DNA of 64,000 nucleotides from Limnoperna fortunei (GCA_944474755.1 OX104112.1:65086433-65150432), one strand, 5' to 3'. Counted from the first letter of the stretch, positions 38,876 through 50,471 are shown. Made by a program: numbers and translations. Notes: generated from the sequence alone by a model not told the origin.

Positions 38876-39876
38876 CTAAACTGGAATTATGAAGGTTTGT
38901 AATATCCTGTAATATACTATAGAACATGTAGAATCCTGGTCGGTTTTTTTCTTTTTCAATGGTGGAACTTGACTTTCAACAGCCACCAAAATTGATTTCT
39001 TATTGTTAGGATAATACACACGTTTTATAAGGTCTACAAATGCCAAAAAGGGATCATCAGATCCTTTAATATACTTTTTCCTAACACAGTATTGGCCAAA
39101 ATATGTGTCGTACAAAGATTTAACTGTTCCGTATTTCGGTAAAGATTTTTTTAAAGCTCTCCAAGTGCTTTCAATCGTGTTTGTGTGGGCTCCAGTCTCA
39201 GGATCAACAAAATGAAGGGAATTATTGACTTTTTAATGTTCACACCCTTCCTCTTCCAGACAATCATACGCTTTCCGATAGTCACTTATAACTGTTAGTT
39301 CCTGGTTTGATATTGTCCTTAATTATTTGTAGTAATGTATTTTTACTTCTGTCTTCAACCGTAGGGAAGAAACACTTTTTACTGTCTCTCTCAATACCAC
39401 CAAAAACCCACTGACCTTCTACATGCCGTCCTTTCCTCTTCCCAAATTTACCTATTTCAACAACAACTCCTTTCCCTCCTATTTTCTCAATATCAATTTG
39501 TACAAACCTCACGACAATAGTTGTACCAGTCCACTATAGTTTGGTTGCTAATAGATAGTTAGTGTTTTACAAATTCCTGGTCTACTTTATAAATCCAAAA
39601 GTAAGTATTGCACACAATTTTCTCTAGTGTCAGATTATGCCCTTCAAACCAAGAACCACTTCTAACTGACATTTTTTGCTGCATTTTTGTTGCTGCATTT
39701 CCAAAAAACCCGTCACTTGAAAATGTAATGTCTTTCCTTAAACCAAAGTGTCCGTGGTTACAATTTTGACAAATCTCTCCGGCAAAATCAAAAATTAATC
39801 CAATTCTTATGCACCATTGAATTATTTTTTCACTACTTTCACACAACTGGAATAAATCTTTCAATTTTAGCGGCAT
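38876..39876 (-). pseudogene. Merlin-type (IS1016/ISXO2-like) transposase, broken
   Basis: Starting at ATG 39876 (MPLKLKDLFQL), the N-terminal part has a cysteine-containing finger region (ICQNCNHGHFGLRKD) and GSWFEGHNLTLEKIV. The DDE part follows from about 39512: VQIDIEKIGGKGVVVEIGKF, KGRHVEGQWVFGGIER and NIKPGTNSY. Next, in other frames, come ETGAHTNTIESTW (about 39200-39160) and YDTYFGQYCVRKKYI (39115 on). The VEIDES segment that holds the first catalytic aspartate is shortened to VEIG, so the active site is lost. Frame changes occur near 39520, 39280 and 39115. Merlin elements make 8-9 bp duplications. This element's own TIRs were not identified. Confidence 0.75.
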
Positions 39877-39878
39877 GG

Positions 39879-40195
39879 TAGACTTGCCACAAGTCCCTTT
39901 GAATTTTTTGCTATGAGAGAGATACACCTTTATTATCAACATTTCCTATACTATCAGCTTGTGTACAAAGGGACTTGTAAAGTCTGCAGTGTCTTAAAAT
40001 AAGGCCAGAAAACAAAACAAATAAAACTAATTAACTTTGACAGATTAGTAATAAAATTGCAATAAAACTAAGTATCACTGATAACAAGATTGTGCCTTAA
40101 CCTTTCTGATGACAAGGTGATAGTATAGGAAATGTTGATAATAAAGGTGTATCTCTCTCATAGCAAAAAATTCAAAGGGACTTGTGGCAAGTCTA
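39879..40195. mobile_element. 317-bp long-TIR MITE inserted at a transposase start codon
   Basis: The ends are TAGACTTGCCACAAGTCCC and its inverse, with arms of about 78 bp. GCGGCATGG flanks both sides (39870-39878 and 40196-40204), a perfect 9-bp target duplication. Read on the minus strand the duplicated word is CCATGCCGC, which contains the ATG of the Merlin-type transposase. The 9-bp duplication fits either Merlin or Mutator-type mobilisation. The right-hand end of the arm reads in frame into the transposase and offers a new upstream ATG at 39942. 40205-40690 beyond it holds no recognised gene. Confidence 0.9.
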
Positions 40196-41067
40196 GCGGC
40201 ATGGGCACGTGTAAATATTTACAAACACGGCACAACTGTTTTTACGATTAGCTGCTCATTACGTCATACGATGACGCTCATTCATGAATATTCATGATTG
40301 AGGTCAAAATACCGATCAAGTGACATACCTACCTGAGCAACGCAAATTGTCTTCTCCTTGCTTGAATAATAACACAACTTACCTTGATTCTGGGATTCTA
40401 ATTTAAAAACTTATTAAACATAATTGTGGACGAGGAACTCGATTTTCACTTTATTTTGGTCGTTGTTTGCTTATTTTATATTTTTTTTCTTTTTGGCGGG
40501 TCTATATACAGCACTCTACATTATTTTCCCGCACTTTTTTGGTGGTCCTCTAAAAGTAGAAGTGCTCCAATATTTATTGATAATGACATTACAATGTTCC
40601 TTATCGTCCTGTATAAATTGTTGTTTGTTGACTTTTTCTTCTTCGGAATATTGCTGAAATACTGCTTATCCGACGTTAAGCAACCAGGCAATCGATGAAT
40701 CATATTGTACTTTGCTTTGAAATGATTCACGAGGATATTTGTCCCACTCTCCTGTTGTTAAAAGGTATGTTCCGATGTGTACATATGTTAACTATGCGAA
40801 TGATTAAATCTTTTCCCGTACTATTTCTTTATCATTTTATTTTACTATCATATATATCCCGGTTTTTGGGGGTGGGGGAGAGGGCAGGCGACAGAACAGT
40901 TTACGCTATTGTTACATGCTTCTAATATAAAAACAACAAATAAATAAGAAAATTCAAATATCAGTCATTGAATGAAATGTTCCATTGTATATGTTATAGT
41001 TTACTTTTTCAGGTATCTGTTCGAGAGTGTGTAAATAACTACTTGCAGATTTAACTTCTGGGACAAC

Positions 41068-42705
41068 ATGTACAAGTGGATAAAATGTATAATTTTCACA
41101 ACTATGTTTGTGCAATCCGAAACAAGAGGAAAACAGTGGAAGTGTCCTTCACCCAATGGACCATGTAAATGCATCAACAACAGTGGATTACTATATGCAG
41201 ACTGCAGGCATAGAAATTTAACAAAGATTCCCAAATTTGAACAAAAATATCAGAGATTGAAATTTTCAGAGAATATTTTGTACAACTTAACTTACTCGAC
41301 TTTTGAGAACATACGATTTTGGTCGATTTCTGAGTTATTCATAGGGAAATGTAAGATACGGACTATAGCAGCTGACACGTTTGACAACATAACCACATTG
41401 GAGTTCATTGATTTTAGCGGCAATACCGAAATCAACATCATACAATTCACCAATTGGTTCAGCCATTCCAAACTAAAAGGATTAGACCTATCGAGGATGC
41501 CACTAAATTCAACGACAATTACTAGATTTTTTAACACGAATGCTTCGTCAAGTCTTACATTTTTACGCTTGGCTTCTTGTAAACTGACTAATCTGACCAA
41601 AAGTATGTTCGAGCACTTACATAACTTAAAAGAAATCGATCTGACTGGCAATAGTCTTGGATCCTTCGATCTTGCAGTCCTACCACCAGTTGAAGCTTTG
41701 GTACTGCACGATATCATGTTGTTTGATTTAAGTCTGTTAAATAATACATGGGTTTATAATCTGGTGAGACTGGATGTTGGACACAACAAAATTCGGGATA
41801 CAAGTGCGATATTCAAATTTGGTTATATGTTAGGAAAACTAAAATTTTTAAGTATGGACAATAATCCTCTGCTGAACATGCCACTGGATACATTTTCAGA
41901 ACTAAAATCTCTATATAGCCTCAGTTTATGCCATGCATTGGAATACTTAAATTATTTGGAAGGAATTCAAAGTAAATCATTGAAGTATTTAAACATTAGC
42001 AACAACCATCTGATATTTAAGCCCCAAAATATTACAAACGTGTTCTACCTAAGCAGAAACATAACGAACTTACTAATGCATAACACCAGTCTGAAGAGCT
42101 GGACGGAAAACGAAATGTATGAACTGTTTTTACCATTGTGTGACAATCTTTTGGAATTAAGACTTACGAACTCGTGGTTTCAAAATATCCCCTCTAAAGC
42201 TCTTCGGTGTTTTAAAAAGCTAGACATACTAGATTTATCCCACAATAATATCACAGGGTGGAACGACGACGAAAAACCATTCGAAAATGTCACAGTGAAT
42301 ATACGGTTTTTGTTGAAAAATAATTCGATTCAGTTCATTAACGAGACTTCGTTTCCTGATTCGTACATGAACAACAATTCTACGCTGTATCTTGATTTTC
42401 GTGGAAATAATTTTTCTTGTACATGTAAAGCACATTGGTTTCGGAACTGGATGAAAGCTAATTACTACAGATTGGGAGGCCCTTTAGGCAATAACTTGTA
42501 CTGTCATTCACCCCCAGACATGAACGGAGCATTGTTTACGAACTATGACCCATCGTATGAGGAATGTTTCGGCTTTGAGATGGAGGTGACGATAGGAATT
42601 GTTGTTTGTTGTAGCTGTATAATTCTTGTATCACTGACAACCTACCTTGTGCAGTTGTACCAGAAAAAGTACCCCAACAAAAATATGTACACTGTAATAG
42701 AATAG
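41068..42705 (+). CDS. Toll-like LRR transmembrane protein without TIR domain
   Basis: An intact 545-codon frame; TAA 41032-41034 lies upstream in frame, so ATG 41068 is the first start. Residues 1-20 look like a signal peptide. A cysteine-capped N-terminal LRR module follows (C26, C33, C35, C46). About a dozen leucine-rich repeats run to about 445 (LRLASCKLTNLTKSMFEHL, LDILDLSHNNITGW). A C-terminal cap CxC has C451, C453, C479 and C500. One membrane helix spans about 508-531, with a 14-residue tail. Many N-glycosylation sites are present. The ectodomain is that of Toll-like receptors, but the TIR domain is absent and no TIR frame follows. The CDS has no introns. A likely 5' UTR intron runs 40765-41012 (AAAG then GTATGT; TTTTTCAG), and the upstream exon carries a short ORF from 40695. 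AATAAA lies at 42839-42844. It may be a decoy or adhesion receptor at the cell surface. Confidence 0.85.
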   Translation: MYKWIKCIIFTTMFVQSETRGKQWKCPSPNGPCKCINNSGLLYADCRHRNLTKIPKFEQKYQRLKFSENILYNLTYSTFENIRFWSISELFIGKCKIRTIAADTFDNITTLEFIDFSGNTEINIIQFTNWFSHSKLKGLDLSRMPLNSTTITRFFNTNASSSLTFLRLASCKLTNLTKSMFEHLHNLKEIDLTGNSLGSFDLAVLPPVEALVLHDIMLFDLSLLNNTWVYNLVRLDVGHNKIRDTSAIFKFGYMLGKLKFLSMDNNPLLNMPLDTFSELKSLYSLSLCHALEYLNYLEGIQSKSLKYLNISNNHLIFKPQNITNVFYLSRNITNLLMHNTSLKSWTENEMYELFLPLCDNLLELRLTNSWFQNIPSKALRCFKKLDILDLSHNNITGWNDDEKPFENVTVNIRFLLKNNSIQFINETSFPDSYMNNNSTLYLDFRGNNFSCTCKAHWFRNWMKANYYRLGGPLGNNLYCHSPPDMNGALFTNYDPSYEECFGFEMEVTIGIVVCCSCIILVSLTTYLVQLYQKKYPNKNMYTVIE

Positions 42706-43077
42706 AATATTCTATTAGGTCGGATTTGTTAATGCTATCACATGTTTTGTAATTGCCATTTGTTTGTCTGTTTCATAGAGGGGGCTACAGGGAGTCCATT
42801 AACAGGTTAACAATTTTTATTTTTCCCAAAACAGATAACAATAAATTTATAAAAATGATAACAGAGATCAGCAATTCACATCAGTTTAAGCAGATAATAG
42901 CAGAAGCTCATTGGTACAGTACATATTATAATTGGACTATGGAATATGGAAACACCTATTAAACCAGGAGAGAAACGTAAATTAACAGACACAGTAAGTC
43001 CTTGATCTCTTCATCAACCAGAACCCTTTCCCATACGTAGAAGAGGCTCGCTTCCCGATCTACCCCACCGAATTAAT

Positions 43078-43866
43078 ATGGAGTCTGTAGACACCTGTAT
43101 TACTGATAATAAGGGTAACATTGTAAATCTGACTAAACTGATAGAGGACACAATAAAAAGCCCGTCACTTCCAGAAATAATTGCACCTCATATTATACAA
43201 GCCATGAAACCTATAATTGACAATATGGTACAATAAGTAGTGAGACCCATACAAGAAACAATCGCAAAATACGAAAAAGAGTTCGAATTACTTAAGTCTG
43301 AAAATGTCAAACTCAGATGCGAATTGAATGATATTATTAATAAGTGTGAGACTCGATTTGTTGAAACTAGTACAAATCTAGCTGGCATTGGAACTGTTGT
43401 TCGCGATAACACAAATCGAATTAAAGAAGCAGAGGGCGAGATCAAACGAGCTAAATGCGAAATAGAAGAACTGGAACAATATGGCAGACGAAACTCGCTT
43501 CGTTTCCACAAAGTTCCTATGACTGAGATCGACAAACCTAACACAGACAAAAAGATCGTTGAAATTTGCCAATCAAAGTTAAAAATAAATATAAATGAAG
43601 ACGACATTCAACCACTTATAATTGGCGAGGTCGGCTCACAAAACACTGCGCAAATAATATGTCGTTTTAGAAATTGGAAGATAAAAAATGCCATATACAA
43701 ATCAAAAAGAAATCTGAAAAACACCAATAGTAATATTTTTATTATCGAAGACCTCACACGTAAACGAAAGACAATTATTTAAGAACTAACAACTGCTAAG
43801 CGTGAGGGTCGCGTCGACTCTTTTTGGACGAATGATGGTAGGATATTCTTAAAATTGCGCAACTAA
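43078..43866 (+). pseudogene. LINE ORF1-like protein with two in-frame stops
   Basis: The frame opens at ATG 43078 (MESVDTCITDNKGNIVNLTK) and runs about 262 codons to TAA near 43864, interrupted by TAA at 43234-43236 and 43780-43782 with no frame change. It has a heptad-like coiled coil (about 43255-43480), then IEELEQYGRRNSLRFHKVP, a signature of ORF1 proteins in CR1/L2 and L1-like LINEs, and an RRM-like region. The end KREGRVDSFWTNDGRIFLK is also typical. It lies 1.2 kb upstream of an APE-type ORF2, but the gap contains a foldback and it is not certain that both belong to one element. Confidence 0.75.
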
Positions 43867-44306
43867 TCTAGGAAAATTTTGATCCACGACTTGGATAAGT
43901 ATCGTGACTACTTCTGATTGTTACAAAACACTAATTTATATATTATTTCCTAAACAAACTTTCAAAGGGTTAAACATGTTAGTGTTACTTGATTTGTTTA
44001 CATTTTGAAATAATATTTAGTTACGCAAAAATTTGGAATATCTTAAACATTGAATAGAAATCATATTACATTACAAGTTATATATTATGTTTATAATACA
44101 AACTACTTATTGACAAATTTCACCTTATATTTATTTATGTGTATCTCATTATTGTTTTGTTATTGTTTTGACCCGACAGCGTTTCATGAATTACGAGTGA
44201 ACAGTAATCGCAAAGTGAAAACTATTAGTCACTTATATACTCAGTTTCTTCCATTTTGGCTACGAAAATACAATTGACACTATTCAATGACCATTGCATT
44301 TTATTT

Positions 44307-44460
44307 AAGGAATACTTCAAATTTCTGAACAGATTATACGATATAATATGGTTTGGGTCTGTTTACGCCTAATAAACCGCGAAGCGGTTTATGAATGGTG
44401 TAAACAGACCCAAACCATATTATATCGTATAATCTGTTCAGAAATTTGAAATATTCCTTA
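44307..44460. repeat. 154-bp foldback with nested hairpin
   Basis: AAGGAATACTTCAAATTTC pairs with GAAATTTGAAATATTCCTT, and the arms continue through a TATAATATGGTTTGGGTCTG block to a loop. The loop contains its own hairpin, AAACCGC-GAA-GCGGTTT. Arms are about 58 bp. It lies in the 1.2 kb gap between LINE ORF1 and ORF2. Confidence 0.9.
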
Positions 44461-45079
44461 TAATTCAATTTTAACAATAAATCTTATCAATTTTTGAGGT
44501 AAAAACGTCGATGACGTCGTGGAACTATTTGAATTTTAACGGCGTTAGAATAGGTCATATTTCACGCAAGTTATTTCTTATAATATGGGTTGCCCGAATT
44601 GGATTGACCAATCAGATTTCAGCTTACAAAGCAAATTAAATTATTACACAGATAAAACTGTTCACTTCTTTAATTGTATAACATTCAAATTTATAAAACA
44701 CGCGTGTAACTATTGTTTCCGAATTTCTCGATTTCTTTTCTCATTCCAATTTGATTTTTTGAAGCAAAACCTGGAGCCGATATTTTTATCACAAGTTTCT
44801 TTTTCATCACCACCTAAATTATTGAACGTTGCTGTATTGCTTATTTTATGTTTAGGATAAACTTATTGACAGAGTTTTTTTTTACCATTGTTTTTGTGTG
44901 CGGTACTATTGCAATGATACATGTACCGTGTATGTTTATTGTGTACATATGTTTCTTTTTGTATGTAGTTTACTTGTCTTTACCTGTATTTATCATTATA
45001 ACCTGCAGAAGTTATCGAGCGGTCGGTGGATTGTCCAATCGAGTATTTTTATCTTATTCAGCCATGAATATTTTTGATA

Positions 45080-48000
45080 ATGGGTGATGTTATGACATAC
45101 AGAATTTCGATTGGACTTTTTTACGCAAAATGTCATAGTTGTTTGTGTCGGCATAAGCTCATCATATCTTTCCAAAAATGTTATTTAGGATTTATATTGA
45201 AAATGCTTGATGACATGAGTGTAACCGTAACTGCGTTCGCTGCAACAGTTATTCTCTGTTTCTTGCAGGCATACTCTAAAAATACTAGTTTTCTTTTGTT
45301 GATGATGATATTGTTAGTAATTTGCCAAGATGTCGAAAGTAACCCGGGTCCCTCATCTGTCAGTTCGTCCTCCGATTTATCAATTTTTCATCTTAACATT
45401 AGAAGTATTAGAAACAAACTGCATTTATTAGAGAACTTAGCATCTGAATACCATATTATATGTGTAACTGAAACACACCTAGATGATAAAATTGACACAA
45501 AAGATATTTGCATTCAAGGCTTTTTAGAACCTTTTAGAGCAGATCGTAATTTGGCAGGGGGTGGTATTCTTATATATGCATCTACATGTCTAAGTGTGAA
45601 AAGAAAACCACAGCTTGAATTTGTGGGAGGGGAAAATGTTTGGATAGGAATAGAATTACCAAATTTTCTTTTACACATTTGTGCAACGTATAGACCAGAA
45701 GGCTGTGTAGAACCTTATTGGACAAATTTGAAAAACGCGATAAATGAAGCACTTGACATATCACCATACTTATGCATTATTGGGGACTTAAACGTTGATT
45801 TGGCAGTAGAAAGACGTCATATTCTAAATGATATCATTTAAAATTTTATTCTAGTCAATGTTATTAATGAACCCACTAGAGTATGTAACACGAGGCAAAG
45901 TATCATTGACGTTATACTGCTTAGCGATTCGTGTACTTGCCTCGACTCTTCGGTTATTGTTACCGAAAGCTCACTGAGTGATCATTACGCTATTGTTGCA
46001 GGTATAGATATTCCGGTTTTTTTATCGAATACATATACCCGCGAGGTATGGCTTTATAAACAAGCCGATTTCGTCAAGATGAACAATTTAATAGAACAGT
46101 ACGATTGGGATACTGCTTTCACAAATTATACAGATATATCTGAAATCTGTATTTTTTTTACAAATAAATTTCTTGAATACGCAAAATTCTGTATTCCAAC
46201 AAAAACCGTAACTATTCGTCCAAATGATAAACCGTGGTTTGACTCAGAATTACGTAGAGAAATACGTATACGTGACCGGCTTCACAAAAAAGCTAGACGG
46301 ACGAAAAGACTGACTGACCTTGCAAAATTTAAACATCAACGAAATAAAGTAAACAATATGAAAAAACATGCGCGACTATCTTTTTTCGATAATGTTAATG
46401 ACGTAATTGACCGTATTTCTAAACATAGTTCCAAGGAATACTGGAAACTCATAAAAAAAATAATGGGCACTACAAAAAGTAGTACAATATCGCCTGTTTT
46501 GAATCCTTGTAATAATAGATTAGCTTGTAACGACAACGATAAAGCGGAAGTTCTGAATGACTACTTTTGTTCAATATCCGACATTGACGACAACGAAATA
46601 GACACCCCCCAATTTCACGTACTAATAATAGACTCTTGAATATAACAATAAACGAAAATGAAGTTTTAGACATTTTACAGATACTAAAACTCGGTAAAGC
46701 GTCTGGGCTCGATAAAGTTAGTCACCATATGCTACGTTACACTGCGAAGTCTGTGAAAAAGCCTTTATCGGTGATTTTTAATTTGTCTTTACAACGAGGA
46801 AGGTTTCCAACGAATAGGAAAAGATCTGTTGTTATACCTTTATTTAAGTCCGGCGAGAAACAACTGCCATCTAACTATAGACCTGTTGCTCTATTATCGT
46901 CTATAGGGAAAGTTTTTGAAAGAATTGTTTTCAAACATGTTTTTAATTATTTATTGTCTAATAATCTGTTATACAAATACCAGTCTGGATTCACCCCTGG
47001 CCATTCCACAACTCATCAATTAATCGAAATTTACCACAATATTCTTCTTAACTTTGAGGAAAAAACTTCATGTGTTTAGTTTTCTTTGACATTTCCAAAG
47101 CATTCGATCGAGTATGGCATAAGGGTCTTATACGTAAACTTAAAGCGTATGGAATTGATGGTCAATTACTAGTATGGTTTAAAGATTATGTTTCTGATAG
47201 AAGACAATGTGTCACAATAAATAACAAATGCTCAAGTTTTAGAAATGTTAAGGCAGGTGTTCCGCAGGGTTCTGTATTAGGGCCTCTCTTGTTTTTAATA
47301 TATATTAATGATATAGCTGATTCTATTGAGTCAATCACAAGACTCTTTGCAGATGACACGTCTCTTATGTACAGTTCCGACTCAAGTGAAACTTTAGAAA
47401 GTGTAGTAAACAGAGATCTATACAGAATTGATATATGGTCAAAAAAATGGTTGATAAAGTTCAATCCAACTAAAACTGATGTGTTATTATTCGGAAATGC
47501 TGTTGATAAAGGAGATATAAGTTTAATGTTTCAAAATAACCAACTTGGTATTCGTGAGCAGCACAAACACTTGGGAATTACTCTAAGTGACGACTGTAAG
47601 TGGCACTGTCACATTGATAATGTATGCAAAAGTGTTTCTCCTAAGATATCTATGCTTAGAAAATTAAAATATATACTAAAGCGTAATTCTCTAAGTAAGA
47701 TATATCTAACATTCATTAGACCGATTATGGAGTATAGTTGTGAGTTGTGGAATTGTTGCGGGAATGAACTTTCAGAAAAACTAGAAAAAATACAGTTAGA
47801 AGCAGCCAGAATAGTAACCGGTCTCCCATGTTATGCAAGTCGCGAATCGCTATATTTAGAAACAGGGTGGGAGAAGTTGATAGACAGACGAAATAGACTA
47901 TGCCTATGTTTGATGTATAATGTTGTAAATGAAAATTGTCCTCCATACCTAACCGATATCTTACCACCGAAAATTTCGGAAATTTCACACTATTCTCTTA

Positions 48001-48500
48001 GAAATAATGATAACTTCAGTATTCCACGATATAGACTTACAAAAACTAATAATTCTTTTTTTCCGTCGACACTTAGAATGTGGAATAAACTGAACATTGA
48101 TTTACGAAATTTTCCTACGTTTTCACAATTTAAAAGAGCACTTAGAGCTCAGACATATTCTATACCTAAATGGTTTCATACTGGAACTAGGAAAATGAAT
48201 ATACTTCATACAAGACTGCGACACAATTTTAGCGCATTAAATTTTGATCTTTTTCGATGTAACTTAAGAAATGATGCGACGTGTTTATGCGGATATCCAT
48301 GTGAGAATGCATATCATTTTTTCATGGAATGTCCTCTTTATAATTCAATCAGACATAATTTATTCATAATACTTCAAATATACGGAGAAATTTCATTACA
48401 TATTATATTATATGGTAGAGATAGTTTAAGTGTAGATCAAAACGTTGATATTTTCAGTGCCGTCCATAACTATATTAAAAGTACCCACCGTTTCGACTAA
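45080..48500 (+). pseudogene. LINE ORF2: 2A peptide, APE endonuclease, reverse transcriptase
   Basis: The N-terminal segment has two hydrophobic stretches and a 2A motif (45329-45352). An APE-type endonuclease follows: LNIRSIRNK, VTETHLDD, GDLNVDL and SLSDHYAIV. The RT has ASGLDKVSHHML, NYRPVALLSSIGKVFERIV, FFDISKAFDRVWHKGL, VPQGSVLGPLLFLIYINDI and FADD (47346-47357). A C-terminal region ends CLCGYPCENAYHFFMEC. The structure fits the CR1/L2/Crack group. Only three breaks exist: a TAA at 45839-45841, a shift at the six-C run 46605-46610, and a shift at the six-A run 47060-47065. Each shift is explained by one missing base. From FADD on, the frame is intact to 48500. The 3' end is near 48825. 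It is the best preserved LINE here. Confidence 0.88.
45329..45352 (+). other. 2A ribosome-skipping motif (DVESNPGP)
   Basis: The codons spell DVESNPGP, an exact match to the D-x-E-x-N-P-G-P consensus, after a leucine-rich stretch (LLLMMILLVICQ) as 2A peptides usually have. 2A sequences cause the ribosome to release between glycine and proline. They are known at the N-termini of APE-type non-LTR retrotransposons. Here it would separate an N-terminal leader with hydrophobic segments from the endonuclease-RT protein, which would start with proline. Confidence 0.9.
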
Positions 48501-48829
48501 CTTCAGCAGGCCTTATTACGGCTCTTATTCCTTGCATGTTTTTTTCTCTATTAGTTCTTATTGTTGTAAGCTTAATTTGTTTTATTATTGCTATACAAGA
48601 AATAATACAAACCTAAATGTTTCACTTAAACTAACTGAACATTTTACATCGAAATTGTTTGTATTAGGTCATTTGTCATTTTGTCACTTTGTTTCTATTT
48701 ACAATTATGTTGCTGTCATCTTAATGTTTGTTGTAAATTGTAGAGAAAGGGCTTTTATTATGTTGTAATAACTTGTGCCCAATCTCATCTTGCTTTGATA
48801 GTATGCAAATAAAATATGTTTAATATAAA

Positions 48830-49644
48830 GAAGCTCATCGAAGGGCAATACAGCGAGAAAATGCATATATTAATCAGTGTTTCCATATTAAGTATAGTAC
48901 GGGATCTTTTGTTTATTCCTCCATTCATAGAAAGACTCAATTACATTTAGAAAAAATGGTAAATAAAATGAAATAACATATACTAGTAACAGAGAAAGAA
49001 ATCTGTAAAATAGTAAACAGTGTTTTGACTATTAACAGCAAATACACAACAATGTAAAAATTTTTTAAGAACATAGATAACAGATCAATATTGAGAAACA
49101 GTTAACAGTTGCTTTATTTGAAAAATAAACAGTTAACAGACGTGTAAAAAGGTCCAAAACATTTTAACAGAACAGAACTTGCACCCCTCGCCCCCACTTC
49201 TTCCTATTGTTGTTGAATTTTATTAAGAAAAACTAAATTATGATTCTACAACTTCTGGCAACGCAACTTGATCTTTTTAGGCCATTCAAGCTATAACGTA
49301 TTGCTTTTTTCTCTGCAGGAATTTACTCTTATTAGCCTTTCCTTCACACAGAATGTGTTAGTTTTGGTAGTCATATATAAAGTGTTGTCTATAATCAGCT
49401 AACCCATAAAAATTTATTCGCTATTCCAAAAGACAGCAATTTATTAAAGTTAGAACCTTTTTCTATCGTCGCTGCGTGGAAGCAGTGACAATAAAAAAGG
49501 AGGATCAAGCGAAAGATTTGATTTAAATTTGATTTCAAAGACAGACAAGACAATGCTAAGATGTATTTACAAAAGACACCTGACGTCATTGTAGATAATT
49601 TGGGGGTAGGGGGGGGTTAATGCATACTATATAAAATCTCATCA

Positions 49645-49726
<82 letters not shown>

Positions 49727-50224
49727 ATACCTATTTATTTCTGGAGCTTGATGAAGGTATGGTAGACCAAAAAGTCCGTAATGTAATTTCTTAAAGTAGA
49801 AATTAATGTTTTTCTGTTTTTCGTATGTATTGGTTATACATTTGCAGAAATTGTTCGAAGCATATCGATGTGAAAATCATGTAAAGGAAGAAGATTCGTA
49901 TTTTAGGTCCGATGTTTAAAGTTCGCGTATTTAGCTTTCCATGCATATACATGTACTTCTATTTATAGGTATAGAAAGCTCAAACAGGAAATAGGCTACA
50001 GTAAAACAAAACTCTAACAGCGTAATGAAGTCATCCATGTAGTACATTGTATGTGTCAACACTATTCGTTTACAAACTTTATTTTTTTACTAAACCATGA
50101 CAAGTGATCAACTATGTCACTCTGTATATAGTGCTCACAAAAGAAAAAGTTAGACATTGCACAGCCGGGTTTTATTATTTCAATTTACACGGAGATTTTG
50201 TGAAATGTAGACGACGTTACTGTT
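48830..50224. other. No gene seen; (GA)n at 49649-49722
   Basis: AT-rich sequence with no recognisable exon. It contains a perfect 74-bp GA microsatellite (49649-49722) and scattered GTTAACAG words at 49020-49160. No gene is seen between 50472 and 51030 either. Confidence 0.6.
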
Positions 50225-50471
50225 AGGGGTCATCCATAATTGTCAACCATTTTCATAAGTGTGCAAACCGCACACTTGAGGGAGGGGGTAACAAAATTTG
50301 GACATTTTTGCGTACACTTTTTTTTTATCTTCAGAAATTTTTCGTTTCCGTGGAGTTTGGTTTTTATATTAGTTTAATGGTTGATGTTCACTTTTTGATG
50401 GGGGGTGGGGGTCTCAAAAAGTGTGCTTTTTGCACACTTGTGAAAATGGCTGACAATTATGGACGACCCCT
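50225..50471. mobile_element. 247-bp MITE with long TIRs
   Basis: AGGGGTCATCCATAATTGTC at the left is matched in inverse by GACAATTATGGACGACCCCT at the right, and the similarity continues through an ACCATTTTCATAAGTGTGCA block. Internal hairpins (GTGTGCAAACCGCACAC) occur. GGGGTCGTCCATAATT ends recur in many animal genomes. No target duplication was assigned. Confidence 0.75.

Noticed and set aside
40426..40698. Hydrophobic open frame upstream of the LRR gene
   Set aside because: It is T-rich, lacks an ATG at its apparent start and has no recognisable motif. Hydrophobicity follows from base composition; the region more likely holds the leader exon.
42753..42962. Possible TIR or cytoplasmic exon for the LRR gene
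   Set aside because: The frame has no TIR motifs and no clear acceptor. The LRR frame ends cleanly at 42705.
45329..45352. 2A motif as evidence of an integrated picornavirus-like sequence
   Set aside because: It is followed by an APE endonuclease and LINE reverse transcriptase in the same reading frame, and 2A motifs are known in such retrotransposons.
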